Below, in pieces: positions 6,670-16,776 of a stretch of DNA of 64,000 bases. The notes under the pieces were generated by a model. It was not told where the DNA came from. It made no database searches and saw only the letters and a program-made list of their open reading frames with translations. Numbering within the stretch: the stretch's first letter is position 1; each line of letters begins with the position of its first letter. The position numbers and the translations under genes are program-made. Source of the stretch: Fontimonas thermophila (lineage in GTDB: Bacteria; Pseudomonadota; Gammaproteobacteria; Nevskiales; Nevskiaceae); contig NZ_FOOC01000005.1 in the NCBI RefSeq assembly GCF_900113085.1, positions 46,399 to 110,398 of the forward strand, read 5' to 3'.

Positions 6670-7188
6670 TCAATTCATCCGCAGAGGTTCCAGCGGACCG
6701 AAATTCTGATAAGAGCCCTGCTCGAAGTGATAGAGCAGAACCCGTGGACCATTGGACAGTTCGGCACCGGCGATCATCGCCGAGACATCAGGGCCGGCAT
6801 GAAAGCAGTGAATCACGTCCACGCCAGCATCCTGTAGCCGCCGTACGGCACTGCGCAGATCGCGGGCAAAATCGGCTGTGTGCTCCGGCATGAGCATCGA
6901 ATCGCGTTTGACCACTTGTCTGCGATCGCTGGGAATCGCGGCCAGCGCCGGGTTGGAGGCGAGATAGCGCTCAACCGCAACGCGGACGTCGCGCCCGGCC
7001 AGTTGATCAATGATCAGCACTCCGGGACGCGCGCCCGGTGTTTGGGAGATTTCCCGTAGCCAGCGCCGACGCCGACGCTGGATACCGAACGTCACCTGCC
7101 ACCATGTCCAGAAAATCGGCACGGCCACAACCAGCCCGACGACGATGCCGATGCGATCGACGAGAGTCCACCAAGATTCAACGCTCAC
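6670..7188 (-). CDS. Small membrane protein with CARF/SAVED-like domain (candidate cOA-gated effector)
   Basis: A 172-residue protein. Residues ~11-33 form one transmembrane helix (IGIVVGLVVAVPIFWTWW), followed by the basic cluster RRRRRW that would hold the rest in the cytoplasm. The soluble part begins GVLIIDQLAGRDVRVAVERYL (56-76). It ends with DVIHCFHAGPDVSAMIAG (124-141) and RVLLYHFEQGSYQNFGPL (149-166), a pattern I associate with SAVED or single CARF sensor domains. There is no nuclease or protease motif, so the membrane segment is the likely effector, as in Cam1-type CARF membrane proteins. Its start overlaps the csx16 stop by ATGA and the CARF-HEPN gene follows 19 bases later, placing it in the Cmr signalling operon. 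The fold assignment is by eye. Confidence 0.65.
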   Translation of the reverse strand: MSVESWWTLVDRIGIVVGLVVAVPIFWTWWQVTFGIQRRRRRWLREISQTPGARPGVLIIDQLAGRDVRVAVERYLASNPALAAIPSDRRQVVKRDSMLMPEHTADFARDLRSAVRRLQDAGVDVIHCFHAGPDVSAMIAGAELSNGPRVLLYHFEQGSYQNFGPLEPLRMN

Positions 7189-7514
7189 GGAGAGTCCTCG
7201 ATACCCTGCACAGGCTTCGGGGCATTGACGGAACGCACCTGATATTCCTCCAGCCGTGCCCCGCAGGCCTCGAGCTCCGCGACGGAAAGCTCACGTCCGC
7301 GCCAGGCTTCCGGGACATCCAGCGAGAGGTTGAAATACCGCGCGCCCCGGGCGCAGGCCTGGGCGATCAAATGCACCGGCAGCGTGCCGACGATCACATC
7401 GCCAGGCCGGATCTCATCGAGCTCCAGATGCGTCACATGCCGCGCATCCGCATATCCGTGCGCGGCGAGCCACTCAACCGCGCCGGAATGTCGGGAAACC
7501 AGCCAGGTGGTCAT
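7185..7514 (-). CDS. csx16: CRISPR-associated protein Csx16 (VVA1548 family)
   Basis: A 109-residue Csx16-family protein. The family pattern is clear: TTWLVSRHSGAVEWLAAHG at the start, HLELDEIRPGDVIVGTLPVHL (29-49), and RGARYFNLSLDVPEAWRGRELS. Csx16 is an accessory protein of type III loci; from memory, recent work places it among ring nucleases that clear cyclic oligoadenylate, which I cannot verify here. It overlaps cmr6 (ATGA, 7511-7514) and the downstream membrane gene (ATGA, 7185-7188), so expression is coupled to both the Cmr complex and an effector. Confidence 0.9.
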   Translation of the reverse strand: MTTWLVSRHSGAVEWLAAHGYADARHVTHLELDEIRPGDVIVGTLPVHLIAQACARGARYFNLSLDVPEAWRGRELSVAELEACGARLEEYQVRSVNAPKPVQGIEDSP

Positions 7515-8857
7515 GACGTGCTTCGCAGCTTATTGAGCCCCAGTTTTTTGCGCTCGTCCTTGATATCAACCTGAACCACCTTGGGCAGCCATTCTTCGAC
7601 CGCATCTGCCGCAGCACATCGGTCCTCGGTGGACCACCCTTGCGCAGCTTGGACAAGCCGGCGGGCGCGGTTGTGTTCCTCGCCATTGGGACGAACGGGC
7701 CTACCGCGCAATTGCTCGTAACGCTTTTGCATGTAATCGCAGAAGTCCTGGATGGCGCGCTGGGCCTCGGTCATCGCCGCGCACTGCGCCGCACGCGCCC
7801 GTTCATCAGCTTGCACCTTGCGTTCTGCCTCAGCCTCTTGATCACGCTGCATGGCGCCGTAACCCACCGCCGTCTTGGCACCAAACCCAAGCCACGCGAA
7901 CGCGTGCCCGAACGCAGCTTCGAGCAGAACCTGCCAGCGCGGGCGGCCGTTCGTGATCTCCAGCAGATCGGGCGCATCACTTGTGCGGTTTTGGGTCAGC
8001 TGCTTAAGGTGTCGCATATCGCACACGACGTGAAAGGCAAAGCGCGAACCCGGCGGGACGGTAAGAAACGCGATCGGGGTTGGCTGCCCGGAGTCGTGGG
8101 GATTGACCGGAATGAGGCTGTCTCGGTGGTCTTTCTTCCACTGGTAATAGTGCGACTGGTGCGGGGTCATGATCTCGACCATAAGACTGTCGCCCTTGAT
8201 GTCAGGAATGACGTCCCAGAAGGAAAGCACCCCGCGCACGGCGTTTGAGTCGCCCGAGAGCGGCTCGCGGCCAAAGAGGACATCCAGAACAGAAAGCCGG
8301 ATACGGGATTTGTTTTTGCCCGATCCGATCTCGATTTCGTAAGCAGGCTGGTCAAACCCTCCCCAGCCGCGAGCGTTTTCCCACAGCCCTTGCGCAAGCT
8401 CTTGCGCCGCTCGGCGCAGCACGCCTTTGACCCCGCTGCCGGGCAGGTAGGGCAGACCATAGGGCCAGAGGAACGAGAAGCCGTTTTCCAGGGGGTGCTC
8501 GTTGCCCAGCCCGGTGGTGAAGGGGGCGGTGGCAGTCGCGTGGAGACAAAGCAGTGACTCGGGCTGACAGAATTGCACAAGCGCTGCCTGCCTCGCGGCG
8601 AGAGCAGAGAGCCGGTCTCGATCGGCTTTGCACAAGCATCTCGCATCGGTGAGCGCACTCGTCTTGTTTTCCACTTTGACCTCTCGCTCCTGCCGCGCCT
8701 GTCCTCGAACCTCGTAATCAAGATCATAGGTCTGCCAGAGCAGCGCGCGGGTGCGTCGGTTGATCCCCCAGAGCTTGAGGCACATCCCAAACCGCATCCC
8801 TGGCGAAGCATCCTTGAAATCCTGGCCCATGTAGGCGGGTACGGCAGCAATCGGCAT
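7511..8857 (-). CDS. cmr6: Type III-B RAMP protein Cmr6
   Basis: A 448-residue Cmr6, the Cas7-like subunit at the head end of the Cmr backbone. GLGNEHPLENG (116-126) and the RAMP glycine loop LPGSGVKGVLRRA (138-150) are characteristic, and FLTVPPGSRFAFHVV with GFGAKTAVGYG lies in the second half. The C-terminal ~110 residues are charged and helical, giving a longer protein than many Cmr6. It is separated from cmr5 by an antisense RHH-PIN toxin-antitoxin pair, and is the first gene of the cmr6-csx16-membrane protein-csx1 run. Its promoter, if separate, must lie in the 54 bases shared with the antitoxin gene. Confidence 0.92.
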   Translation of the reverse strand: MPIAAVPAYMGQDFKDASPGMRFGMCLKLWGINRRTRALLWQTYDLDYEVRGQARQEREVKVENKTSALTDARCLCKADRDRLSALAARQAALVQFCQPESLLCLHATATAPFTTGLGNEHPLENGFSFLWPYGLPYLPGSGVKGVLRRAAQELAQGLWENARGWGGFDQPAYEIEIGSGKNKSRIRLSVLDVLFGREPLSGDSNAVRGVLSFWDVIPDIKGDSLMVEIMTPHQSHYYQWKKDHRDSLIPVNPHDSGQPTPIAFLTVPPGSRFAFHVVCDMRHLKQLTQNRTSDAPDLLEITNGRPRWQVLLEAAFGHAFAWLGFGAKTAVGYGAMQRDQEAEAERKVQADERARAAQCAAMTEAQRAIQDFCDYMQKRYEQLRGRPVRPNGEEHNRARRLVQAAQGWSTEDRCAAADAVEEWLPKVVQVDIKDERKKLGLNKLRSTS

Positions 8858-8911
8858 GGCTAGACCCCTGTGTTACGTTGTCTTACATTCATGCGAAAGG
8901 AGATTGGTGCA

Positions 8912-9130
8912 ATGTCCACGACCTTGACGATCCGGCTCGATGACAAGCTCGACGCAGAGCTCACCCGGCTGGCAAAAGAGACCCATCGCACGAAAAGCGA
9001 TCTCGTGCGCGGTTTTATTCGACAGCAGATGGCCCGGGCTGAGCTGCGCCGCACGCAAGCGCTTCTGCGACCGTATGCCGAGCGTGCGGGATATCTGACC
9101 GATGAAGACTTCTTCCACGATTTCTCGTGA
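8912..9130 (+). CDS. Ribbon-helix-helix antitoxin (CopG-like)
   Basis: A 72-residue protein. The N-terminus is a ribbon-helix-helix DNA-binding unit: strand TTLTIRLDDKL, then helices ELTRLAKETHRTKSDLVRGFI. The short C-terminal tail (AGYLTDEDFFHDFS) would block a toxin partner. The ATG at 8912 is chosen because AAAGGAG lies 7 bases upstream and the RHH strand starts right after it. It overlaps the PIN gene by GTGA, the classic antitoxin-toxin order. The pair sits antisense between cmr5 and cmr6, and as an RHH repressor it probably binds the 54-base divergent gap shared with cmr6. Confidence 0.88.
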   Translation: MSTTLTIRLDDKLDAELTRLAKETHRTKSDLVRGFIRQQMARAELRRTQALLRPYAERAGYLTDEDFFHDFS

Positions 9131-9534
9131 GGGTCTTTCTCGACACCAACGTGTGGCTTGCCGCACGTTTCGGGCGCGGGCTGTGCGCCGAGTTGCTGGA
9201 ACTGCTCGTTGCCAACGAGGCAGAACTCCTCGTCGATGCACAGGTGCTGAGCGAGTTTCGCCGCATCGCGGCAAACAAGTTCGGTGTCCCCGAACCTGTC
9301 CTTCGCAAGGCCGAGCGTTTCTTTGCCGAGTTCGTCACGCTCGTGCCCTCTGCCCCGAGGCCGCTGGCCGGAGTCGCCGACCCTGATGACGCGCCCATCG
9401 TAGCCGCCGCGCTCGCCGCCAGCGCCGATCTTTTCGTCACCGGTGACAAGGCGCTCATCGCGCTGGGCGCCGTGGAGACCATGCCCATCGTCGAGCCGCG
9501 CGCGGCGTACCTCCGGCTGCGCGGGCTGGCTTGA
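9127..9534 (+). CDS. PIN-domain toxin (VapC-like RNase)
   Basis: A 135-residue PIN-domain protein of the COG1569-like group. Expected acidic residues are present: Asp6 in FLDTNVW, Glu in LSEFRRIA (near 43), Asp in ADPDDAPIVAAA (near 87) and Asp in FVTGDKAL (near 107). PIN toxins are metal-dependent RNases neutralised by the cognate antitoxin. The start is a GTG overlapping the antitoxin stop. All acidic sites are kept, so it looks active. Its stop lies 20 bases from the cmr5 stop, so the pair fills the space between cmr5 and cmr6 almost completely. Confidence 0.88.
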   Translation: MRVFLDTNVWLAARFGRGLCAELLELLVANEAELLVDAQVLSEFRRIAANKFGVPEPVLRKAERFFAEFVTLVPSAPRPLAGVADPDDAPIVAAALAASADLFVTGDKALIALGAVETMPIVEPRAAYLRLRGLA

Positions 9535-9554
9535 TGTCGTGATTCCCATCCCAT

Positions 9555-11169
<1,615 letters not shown>

Positions 11170-11177
11170 CGCGCGCG

Positions 11178-11573
11178 ATGTACTTGCTCGATACCTGCAC
11201 GCTGCTGTGGTGGCTGGCCGAACCGGACCGCTTGCCGCCCAAGGTCCGGGACACCATCAGCGACCCCGCCATCGCCATCGTGGTCAGCGTGGTCACATTG
11301 TGGGAGGTTCTGGTCAAGGTGCGCCTCGGCAAAATCCGCATCCGTACCGAAGGCGATGAACCCTATGCCTTTCTGGTGAAGACTCTCGATGCTTCGGGCT
11401 TTGAAAGACGCCCCCTGCTGGAGCAGGACTTGCGACACTTGACCCATCTGCCTGTGCTGCACCGCGACCCCTTCGACCGCATGCTGATCTGCCAGGCGAT
11501 CGAGGGCGCGCTGACGCTGGTGACGCCAGACCCCACCATCCAGCGCTATCCGATCCGAACGCTTTGGGTGTGA
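11178..11573 (+). CDS. vapC: VapC-type PIN-domain toxin
   Basis: A 131-residue VapC-like PIN RNase. Acidic positions are all present: Asp5 in YLLDTCTLLWW, Glu in TLWEVLVK (near 43), Asp in HRDPFDRMLICQA (near 94-98) and Asp in VTPDPTIQRYP. It starts 8 bases after the Phd-type antitoxin and ends 10 bases before the cmr3 stop on the other strand. It is unrelated in sequence to the other PIN toxin at 9127, so the two insertions are independent. Confidence 0.88.
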   Translation: MYLLDTCTLLWWLAEPDRLPPKVRDTISDPAIAIVVSVVTLWEVLVKVRLGKIRIRTEGDEPYAFLVKTLDASGFERRPLLEQDLRHLTHLPVLHRDPFDRMLICQAIEGALTLVTPDPTIQRYPIRTLWV

Positions 11574-11583
11574 ATGCATCGTG

Positions 11584-12729
11584 TTAGCTCCAGAGAGCAA
11601 GCGCTGCACGGTTGAAGCCTTCGGCGCGGCGCGGGTTCGTAGCGTGGTCTTCGTCCGTCCACAGGCCGAGATTGACAAGCTCGCGCAGGGCCTGTGCGGT
11701 GACGCCTTCGCCGAGTTCCAGCCAGTACACGCTGCCGGTGGGCGCCACGCGCTGTGCGGGCTTGGGCCGCCTGTGCGCAAGGTCCCAGCCGGAGACGACT
11801 TCGGCGCGGGGCACGGCGGCGCAGACGATGTGGCCGCGCACGCCGTGCAGTTCGAAGCGCACGCCGCTGTCCGACGCGTCGCCGGTACCGGTGGGCAGCC
11901 AGCCGCGCTCGAAGATGCCGGGGCTGACGAGCACCAAGCGGCAGCGGCGCGCTTGGGCGATGGCGTCGTAGTCAGGCTCGGGCCAGTGCAGTTGCACCGA
12001 GTGCAAAGCAGCGGCGCGGCCATCGCCGCCCAGCCGCACGGTGCCAGTGGTGGGCGGCTCGGCCCCTGCCACGCGGGCAACGAAGCCCACACCGGGCTTG
12101 AGCGCCACCGCCTGCATGGAAAATAGTTTGCCGTCCTCGGCACGGCGGCGCGCAGCGTCCAGCCCCACGCCGACGCGATGATCGAACGACCACAGCGCGC
12201 TCGACTTGACCAGGTCTTCGGCTGCCGGCGTTTCGCCGCGCAGGTATTTGCGCCAGCCGGATTCGGTGAGCCAATAGCCGCTTGCAGGCTTGCTGCGCTC
12301 GGCTTCGGCCAGCACCGGCAGCAGCGGCAACGGGGCCGAGCTCGCAATCCCCTCGCCCTTCGGGACAGAGGTGGGGGTAAGGGACTTGACTTGGATCGGG
12401 CCTTTCTCAGGCTCGCTGATGACCAGATCCGCCGGCGGTTGCATCAAGAGCTCCACCCGGCCATCGGCCGCGCGGCGCGCCACGTGAAAGGCGACCACGC
12501 TAAAAGGCCCCGGCTTTTGCGGGCTGCCCAGTGCCGGGTGTTCGACCTGCCCGCGCGCAAACGCCGCCAAATCCACGCCCGCATCGGCCAGCATGCGGCT
12601 GCGCAGCGCGCCAGCGGCCACCGACGGCCACGGCGGCACCAGCGCCTCGCCAAAGCTGCCCGGGTCGCCGAAGAGCTTGTTGCCGCGCAGGAACAGGACG
12701 TCCAGGGGTTCGAGAAAAAGGGCGCTCAT
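11584..12729 (-). CDS. cmr3: Type III-B CRISPR protein Cmr3
   Basis: A 381-residue Cmr3, the Cas5-like subunit that holds the crRNA 5' tag next to Cas10. The family start FLEPLDVLFLRGNKLFG and the PPWPSVAAGALRSRML segment (33-48) are clear. KGEGIASSAPLPLLP and SGYWLTESGWRKYL are in the middle, and a C-terminal part follows VYWLELGEG. Its start overlaps the cas10 stop by ATGA. It is the last gene of the cmr1-cas10-cmr3 run before the antisense phd-vapC insertion. Confidence 0.9.
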   Translation of the reverse strand: MSALFLEPLDVLFLRGNKLFGDPGSFGEALVPPWPSVAAGALRSRMLADAGVDLAAFARGQVEHPALGSPQKPGPFSVVAFHVARRAADGRVELLMQPPADLVISEPEKGPIQVKSLTPTSVPKGEGIASSAPLPLLPVLAEAERSKPASGYWLTESGWRKYLRGETPAAEDLVKSSALWSFDHRVGVGLDAARRRAEDGKLFSMQAVALKPGVGFVARVAGAEPPTTGTVRLGGDGRAAALHSVQLHWPEPDYDAIAQARRCRLVLVSPGIFERGWLPTGTGDASDSGVRFELHGVRGHIVCAAVPRAEVVSGWDLAHRRPKPAQRVAPTGSVYWLELGEGVTAQALRELVNLGLWTDEDHATNPRRAEGFNRAALALWS

Positions 12730-15700
12730 GCTTGGCCTCCGCTGCGGGTCTCACGGGCTAAAAACTCGGCCACAGTCAAAAAGTTCTCCAGCCACTGCCG
12801 ACCGTTGTGTGGCTGCGCCGCGGCCAGCCGGGCCAGTCGCTGGGCCAGAGAGGCTGCGCGCGGGTCGCTGCCCGACTGCCGCGCAAGTTGGTACGCCAGC
12901 AGACGCTCCAGCATCTCCGGGTTGCTTTGGGGCTCGGGCAAGTCGCGCAGCCATTCGAGCGTGTGATAGACGGCGCGGCGCGAGGTGTCCTCCGCGCGCA
13001 GGAAGGCGATCAGTTCGTTGAGGAGCGCCACCGGCTCGCCCCATTGGGCCGTGAGGTAGAGGGCCCCGCCCGAGCGCTTGAGCACGGTGATGGAAAACGC
13101 ATCGCGCCCACCTTCGCCCTTGGCGCGTTTTTCTGCGCTGCGCAGCTCGCGCAGCACGGCCGAAAGTGGAGCCTGGTGGTGGGCGATGATGGCGCCGCAG
13201 GAGGCCGTGGCGTGCTCACCCATCATGCGCATGACCTGCAGCCGTTGCCTCTTCTTGAGTGCGGCAAAGCCCTGCTGCAGCGTCAATCCTTGCCATACAC
13301 CGCCCTCATGGTCAGAATCGACACCGGAATACGCGTGGCGCAGCCGCTGCATGCACGACAGCAGGTCCGCCACCGGCAGCATGGCCAGCACATCGTCGCC
13401 ACCGGCGTAGATGACGCGCCCCAGGTGTTCTTCTTCCACCACGTGGCGCACGACGGTTTGCGAGAAGTCGTTGAGCGCGCCGGAAATTGCAAGGTGGCGG
13501 TTGGGGGAGATGGGGCGCTTTTGATCGCCATACTGCCTGAGGAGCGGTTGCTGGGCGGCGCGTTGATCGAAGCCTTTCTGCACCTGGGGATGGAAGCTCG
13601 CGCGGAAGAGGATGGCGGTCTTTTCGTCGCCCGAGAGGATGGCGCCCATCCTGTCGCCGTCCATCATGAGCAGTGCGTAGTAGGTTTCGAGGCGGATTTT
13701 GTCCTTGCTGCCACGCCCGTGCGCGAGCGTGGCCTCGACAAGGCGCTTTGCGTTTTCGTAGGCCTTGTCGTCTTCGGCGTCCCGCGCGTCATCGAGCAGC
13801 GCAGGGATCCGCTTGGCATCGGCAAGCGCCGGGTTTGCAGCATGACGGCGCACAAGCCGCCGTGGCAGTGCGGCGGTCTCGGCCGGCTTGAGCCGGTTAC
13901 TCAGACCCTCGGCGGTGAGGCCACCGCGTTCGAGCCACTGATCGAGCTGGTAGGCAAGCGCCATGGTGTGGGTGGAGACGACGAAGCGGCCGATGTCTTT
14001 TTTCTCCCCCTTCTCACCCGCCGCCAGTGCCCGGCCCACTTCTTCAGCGAAAACCGTCGGCCACAGGCGTTTGATGGCGGACAGCGCGCCGAGATGTTCG
14101 CCTTCTTTGGCCCAGGCGGGCTTGGCCTTGGCCACGCGTGTCCAGAGGGTGTCCTGGCGCTGCCCCGCGGGTTGTGTGAGTTGGCTGCGGTCGGTGGTGA
14201 GCCACTCGGCCTCACCGCTCAGGGAATCGCGCCAGCCTTCCTGTTTGATTTGTTCGAAGGGGCGCACCGCCTTGGCTGCGGCCAGCACGCGCTCGGCGAG
14301 GTCATACACCGCTGGGTACAGCACGCCCGGGTTGGGGACAAAAAACGTCGTGCCGTCGTTCCAGTCGATTTCTTTTTGCAGCACTTGCCATGCCGGCGTA
14401 GCAAGAAAGCCGCAGGGCTGGCCGGGCTCGACGCCGAAAAACGGTGCCATCGCTTCGGACAGACCGCCGATGTCGAGGTCGGTTTGCTTGTCCGGGTTGC
14501 CTGGTTTGATCAAGGCAAACGGCACGGATGCCCAGTGCACCTCGGGGAAGCCCGCAAGCTGCGCTTTCATCTGCTCGTAAGGAGTCGTCGTCGCCTCGAC
14601 GTCGTAGCCTCCCGCGTGCAAGAGGCGCGAGACCACATCGCGCCCGAGGTCGTTCAGCCACTGTCGCACGGCGCGGGTGCAAGCCTCGGCGATGTCCTTG
14701 CCCTGTCTGGCGGGCACCACCGCCACGAAACGATTGGGAAGCGCCGCCGAAAACAGCGGATTGGCATCGGCGCCGCCCTGCATCCAGTCGCTGTCCGCGA
14801 AGAGGCTGTCCGGCAGGCCCATGCGGTCGCGCAGCCAAAGATCCACCTGCGGGATGCCACGCAGCCGCGGAAACAGAATGGCATCCGGCCCCAGCCGCTC
14901 GCACACCGGTTGCATCACCTCCCACGCCAGCCGGGAGAGCAAATGCGAGCCGGCCCACAAGTCGTCCATCTTGCGCGCGGCAGCAATGAAAGGCTGTACC
15001 GGCCCGATAGACAGCGCCAGCAAGGCCACCTCGCCCTGCGGGTCGGCGACGAAAGCACCTGCGAATGCCGAAGTCAGATCGAGATGGTCCCAGATCGAAT
15101 GGTCCGGAATGCGTGTGTCGGCGGGCAGCAGCCCCCATAGGGCACCCAGTTTGCCGTTGTCGGCTTCTTCGGTCAGTTCCGGGCCGAAACGCCAGAACGC
15201 CAGCAGCAGCTTGCGCCAGTCGGGGCTGGTTTCCTCTTTTGCACCGAGTGCGGCTACGAGCCGTGAGAAATGATCGAAGCTGCGCTGCTTGATGTCCGCG
15301 ATATCCGTATCCGACAAACCGCCGTGTTGGCCAAGGTCATACTGCGCGCCGGTCAGCGGATGCACGAGCACCGGATTCTTGGCCCAGCGCACTTGCGCCC
15401 AGTTGGCCACCGCCAGGGTTTTCTGCTCACCGGATTTCGTCGTGACGGTGATTTCCTGCAGCGGGAACTGCGGCCTATCGGCCGCCGCGGCCCACCAGTC
15501 GGCGCGCTGGATATGCCGGTACATCTCCAGCGGCAAGCCTTTTTTGAAGAGCGTTCTGACCAGCGCTTCGTCGTTGTCGGGGTCGATGTTCTCGGCCAGC
15601 CGATCGAAGCCGAGCAGCCGCCGGAGCGCGCGCGAAGTGCCGTTTTCGTGGCCCGCCGGGTCGCGCAGCAGCACCAGCGCCTTCTCCGCCGGATCGTGCA

Positions 15701-15743
15701 GCCGCGCGGCGAGTTTGGTTTGCCAGAGAAGTTCGTGGGTCAT
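12726..15743 (-). CDS. cmr2: Cas10/Cmr2: HD nuclease and cyclic oligoadenylate synthase
   Basis: A 1005-residue Cas10 of type III-B. The N-terminal HD motif LAARLHDPAEKAL (His16-Asp17) indicates a DNase domain. The first palm domain has ALLMMDGDRMGAILSGDEKTA, and the second has VIYAGGDDVLAML with the catalytic GGDD at residues 781-784, used to make cyclic oligoadenylates from ATP when target RNA is bound. Both active sites look intact, so DNA cleavage and signalling should both work, in keeping with two downstream effector genes. It starts 4 bases after cmr1 and overlaps cmr3 by ATGA. A long open frame on the opposite strand is a GC-rich shadow. Confidence 0.97.
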   Translation of the reverse strand: MTHELLWQTKLAARLHDPAEKALVLLRDPAGHENGTSRALRRLLGFDRLAENIDPDNDEALVRTLFKKGLPLEMYRHIQRADWWAAAADRPQFPLQEITVTTKSGEQKTLAVANWAQVRWAKNPVLVHPLTGAQYDLGQHGGLSDTDIADIKQRSFDHFSRLVAALGAKEETSPDWRKLLLAFWRFGPELTEEADNGKLGALWGLLPADTRIPDHSIWDHLDLTSAFAGAFVADPQGEVALLALSIGPVQPFIAAARKMDDLWAGSHLLSRLAWEVMQPVCERLGPDAILFPRLRGIPQVDLWLRDRMGLPDSLFADSDWMQGGADANPLFSAALPNRFVAVVPARQGKDIAEACTRAVRQWLNDLGRDVVSRLLHAGGYDVEATTTPYEQMKAQLAGFPEVHWASVPFALIKPGNPDKQTDLDIGGLSEAMAPFFGVEPGQPCGFLATPAWQVLQKEIDWNDGTTFFVPNPGVLYPAVYDLAERVLAAAKAVRPFEQIKQEGWRDSLSGEAEWLTTDRSQLTQPAGQRQDTLWTRVAKAKPAWAKEGEHLGALSAIKRLWPTVFAEEVGRALAAGEKGEKKDIGRFVVSTHTMALAYQLDQWLERGGLTAEGLSNRLKPAETAALPRRLVRRHAANPALADAKRIPALLDDARDAEDDKAYENAKRLVEATLAHGRGSKDKIRLETYYALLMMDGDRMGAILSGDEKTAILFRASFHPQVQKGFDQRAAQQPLLRQYGDQKRPISPNRHLAISGALNDFSQTVVRHVVEEEHLGRVIYAGGDDVLAMLPVADLLSCMQRLRHAYSGVDSDHEGGVWQGLTLQQGFAALKKRQRLQVMRMMGEHATASCGAIIAHHQAPLSAVLRELRSAEKRAKGEGGRDAFSITVLKRSGGALYLTAQWGEPVALLNELIAFLRAEDTSRRAVYHTLEWLRDLPEPQSNPEMLERLLAYQLARQSGSDPRAASLAQRLARLAAAQPHNGRQWLENFLTVAEFLARETRSGGQA

Positions 15744-15747
15744 CGAC

Positions 15748-16776
15748 TCACCCCGCCCGGTTCATTTTCGTATCGAGTTCTGCGGCAACCGAACGCCAGG
15801 CCAAACGCAGATCCTGGATACTCATTGAAGCTCCACTGTCTTTCGGCAGGGAATGCGGGAACGCAGCGGCCTGCAACACCAAGCCGGCTTTCGTTTTGAG
15901 CAGCTTCCAGCGCAGCGGGCTTGGCATGCGCCCGCCACCGGCAAAGCCGAGCGCCTCTCGCAGGTCTTTCTGTCGCTTGAGGCTGCCGCGCACCTCGCGC
16001 CGCCAGCGGGCGCTTTGTGCCATCGCTTCGTCCCAGGTTTTGAAGAAGGTGCGGCTTTGCCAAAGCATCAGCCCAACGTCATCGTTGCCCAGTGCTGCGG
16101 CCCAATCCCGTTCCAAACAGCTGTCGAGCGGCTGCGCGTATTGGCGTAACTCTTTAATGGTCAGTGCCTCGCAGCCTTCGATGTGCACCGAACCCCAGCC
16201 CCCACGTGAGCGACTGCCGAGCGTGGCGAAGCGGTGCATGAGCCGCAGCGTGCGCGCGATCATTTCGCCTTCGTTGTCAGGGTACGCCAGAGCCAGAACT
16301 CGAGCTTCTTCCGCTTCCAGCCGGTTGCGATCGGGTAGGCCGTTGCCTCGCTTGATCAGCCCAAACCGGGCGTGACTCGTGTCCAGATTGGCTTTGAGAG
16401 GCTCAACGCCAGTCTTGTTGCCTTTGCCCCAGACAGCCTCTGAGGTCTTGGGTACGGTACCCGGCGCTGGCAGCAACCGCAGCCGAACCCTGCTTTGGCG
16501 CGCAGCGACATTTTTTCCACGTTCGTCAAGGTCGCCCTCCAGCCACGCATGCCCGAACAGCAACCCCTCCTCCCGCCGCATGTCCGCAACGTTGATGTCG
16601 TAGCCACGATCGGCGGCATAGGCCACGCGCCACCACTCGCGCAGGGCGTGCTTGATCGGCGGCGTACGCCAGCGGGCGTTTTGTTCGGCATCACCCAAGA
16701 AGGCGGGTGTCAGAAATCGCAGGGTGTATTCCGCAGTCTGCATGGAGACATTACGAGTGGAAGCGGTCGAATTCAT
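15748..16776 (-). CDS. cmr1: Type III-B RAMP protein Cmr1
   Basis: A Cmr1 subunit of 342 residues from the ATG at 16776; a GTG at 16785 would add three. Cmr1 caps the 3' end of the crRNA in the complex. TPAFLGDAEQNARWRTPPIKHALREWW gives the RAMP signature in two parts, and LGSRSRGGWGSVHIEG is the conserved glycine-rich loop. AGGAG lies 12 bases before the ATG and only 3 before the GTG, so I prefer the ATG. It is the first gene of the Cmr operon; the 359 bases upstream should hold its promoter. Confidence 0.9.
   Translation of the reverse strand: MNSTASTRNVSMQTAEYTLRFLTPAFLGDAEQNARWRTPPIKHALREWWRVAYAADRGYDINVADMRREEGLLFGHAWLEGDLDERGKNVAARQSRVRLRLLPAPGTVPKTSEAVWGKGNKTGVEPLKANLDTSHARFGLIKRGNGLPDRNRLEAEEARVLALAYPDNEGEMIARTLRLMHRFATLGSRSRGGWGSVHIEGCEALTIKELRQYAQPLDSCLERDWAAALGNDDVGLMLWQSRTFFKTWDEAMAQSARWRREVRGSLKRQKDLREALGFAGGGRMPSPLRWKLLKTKAGLVLQAAAFPHSLPKDSGASMSIQDLRLAWRSVAAELDTKMNRAG

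Noticed and set aside
12807..15140. A 777-codon open frame on the plus strand opposite cas10
   Set aside because: It mirrors the GC-rich third positions of cas10; the translation has no recognisable domains and cas10 is intact with HD and GGDD motifs.
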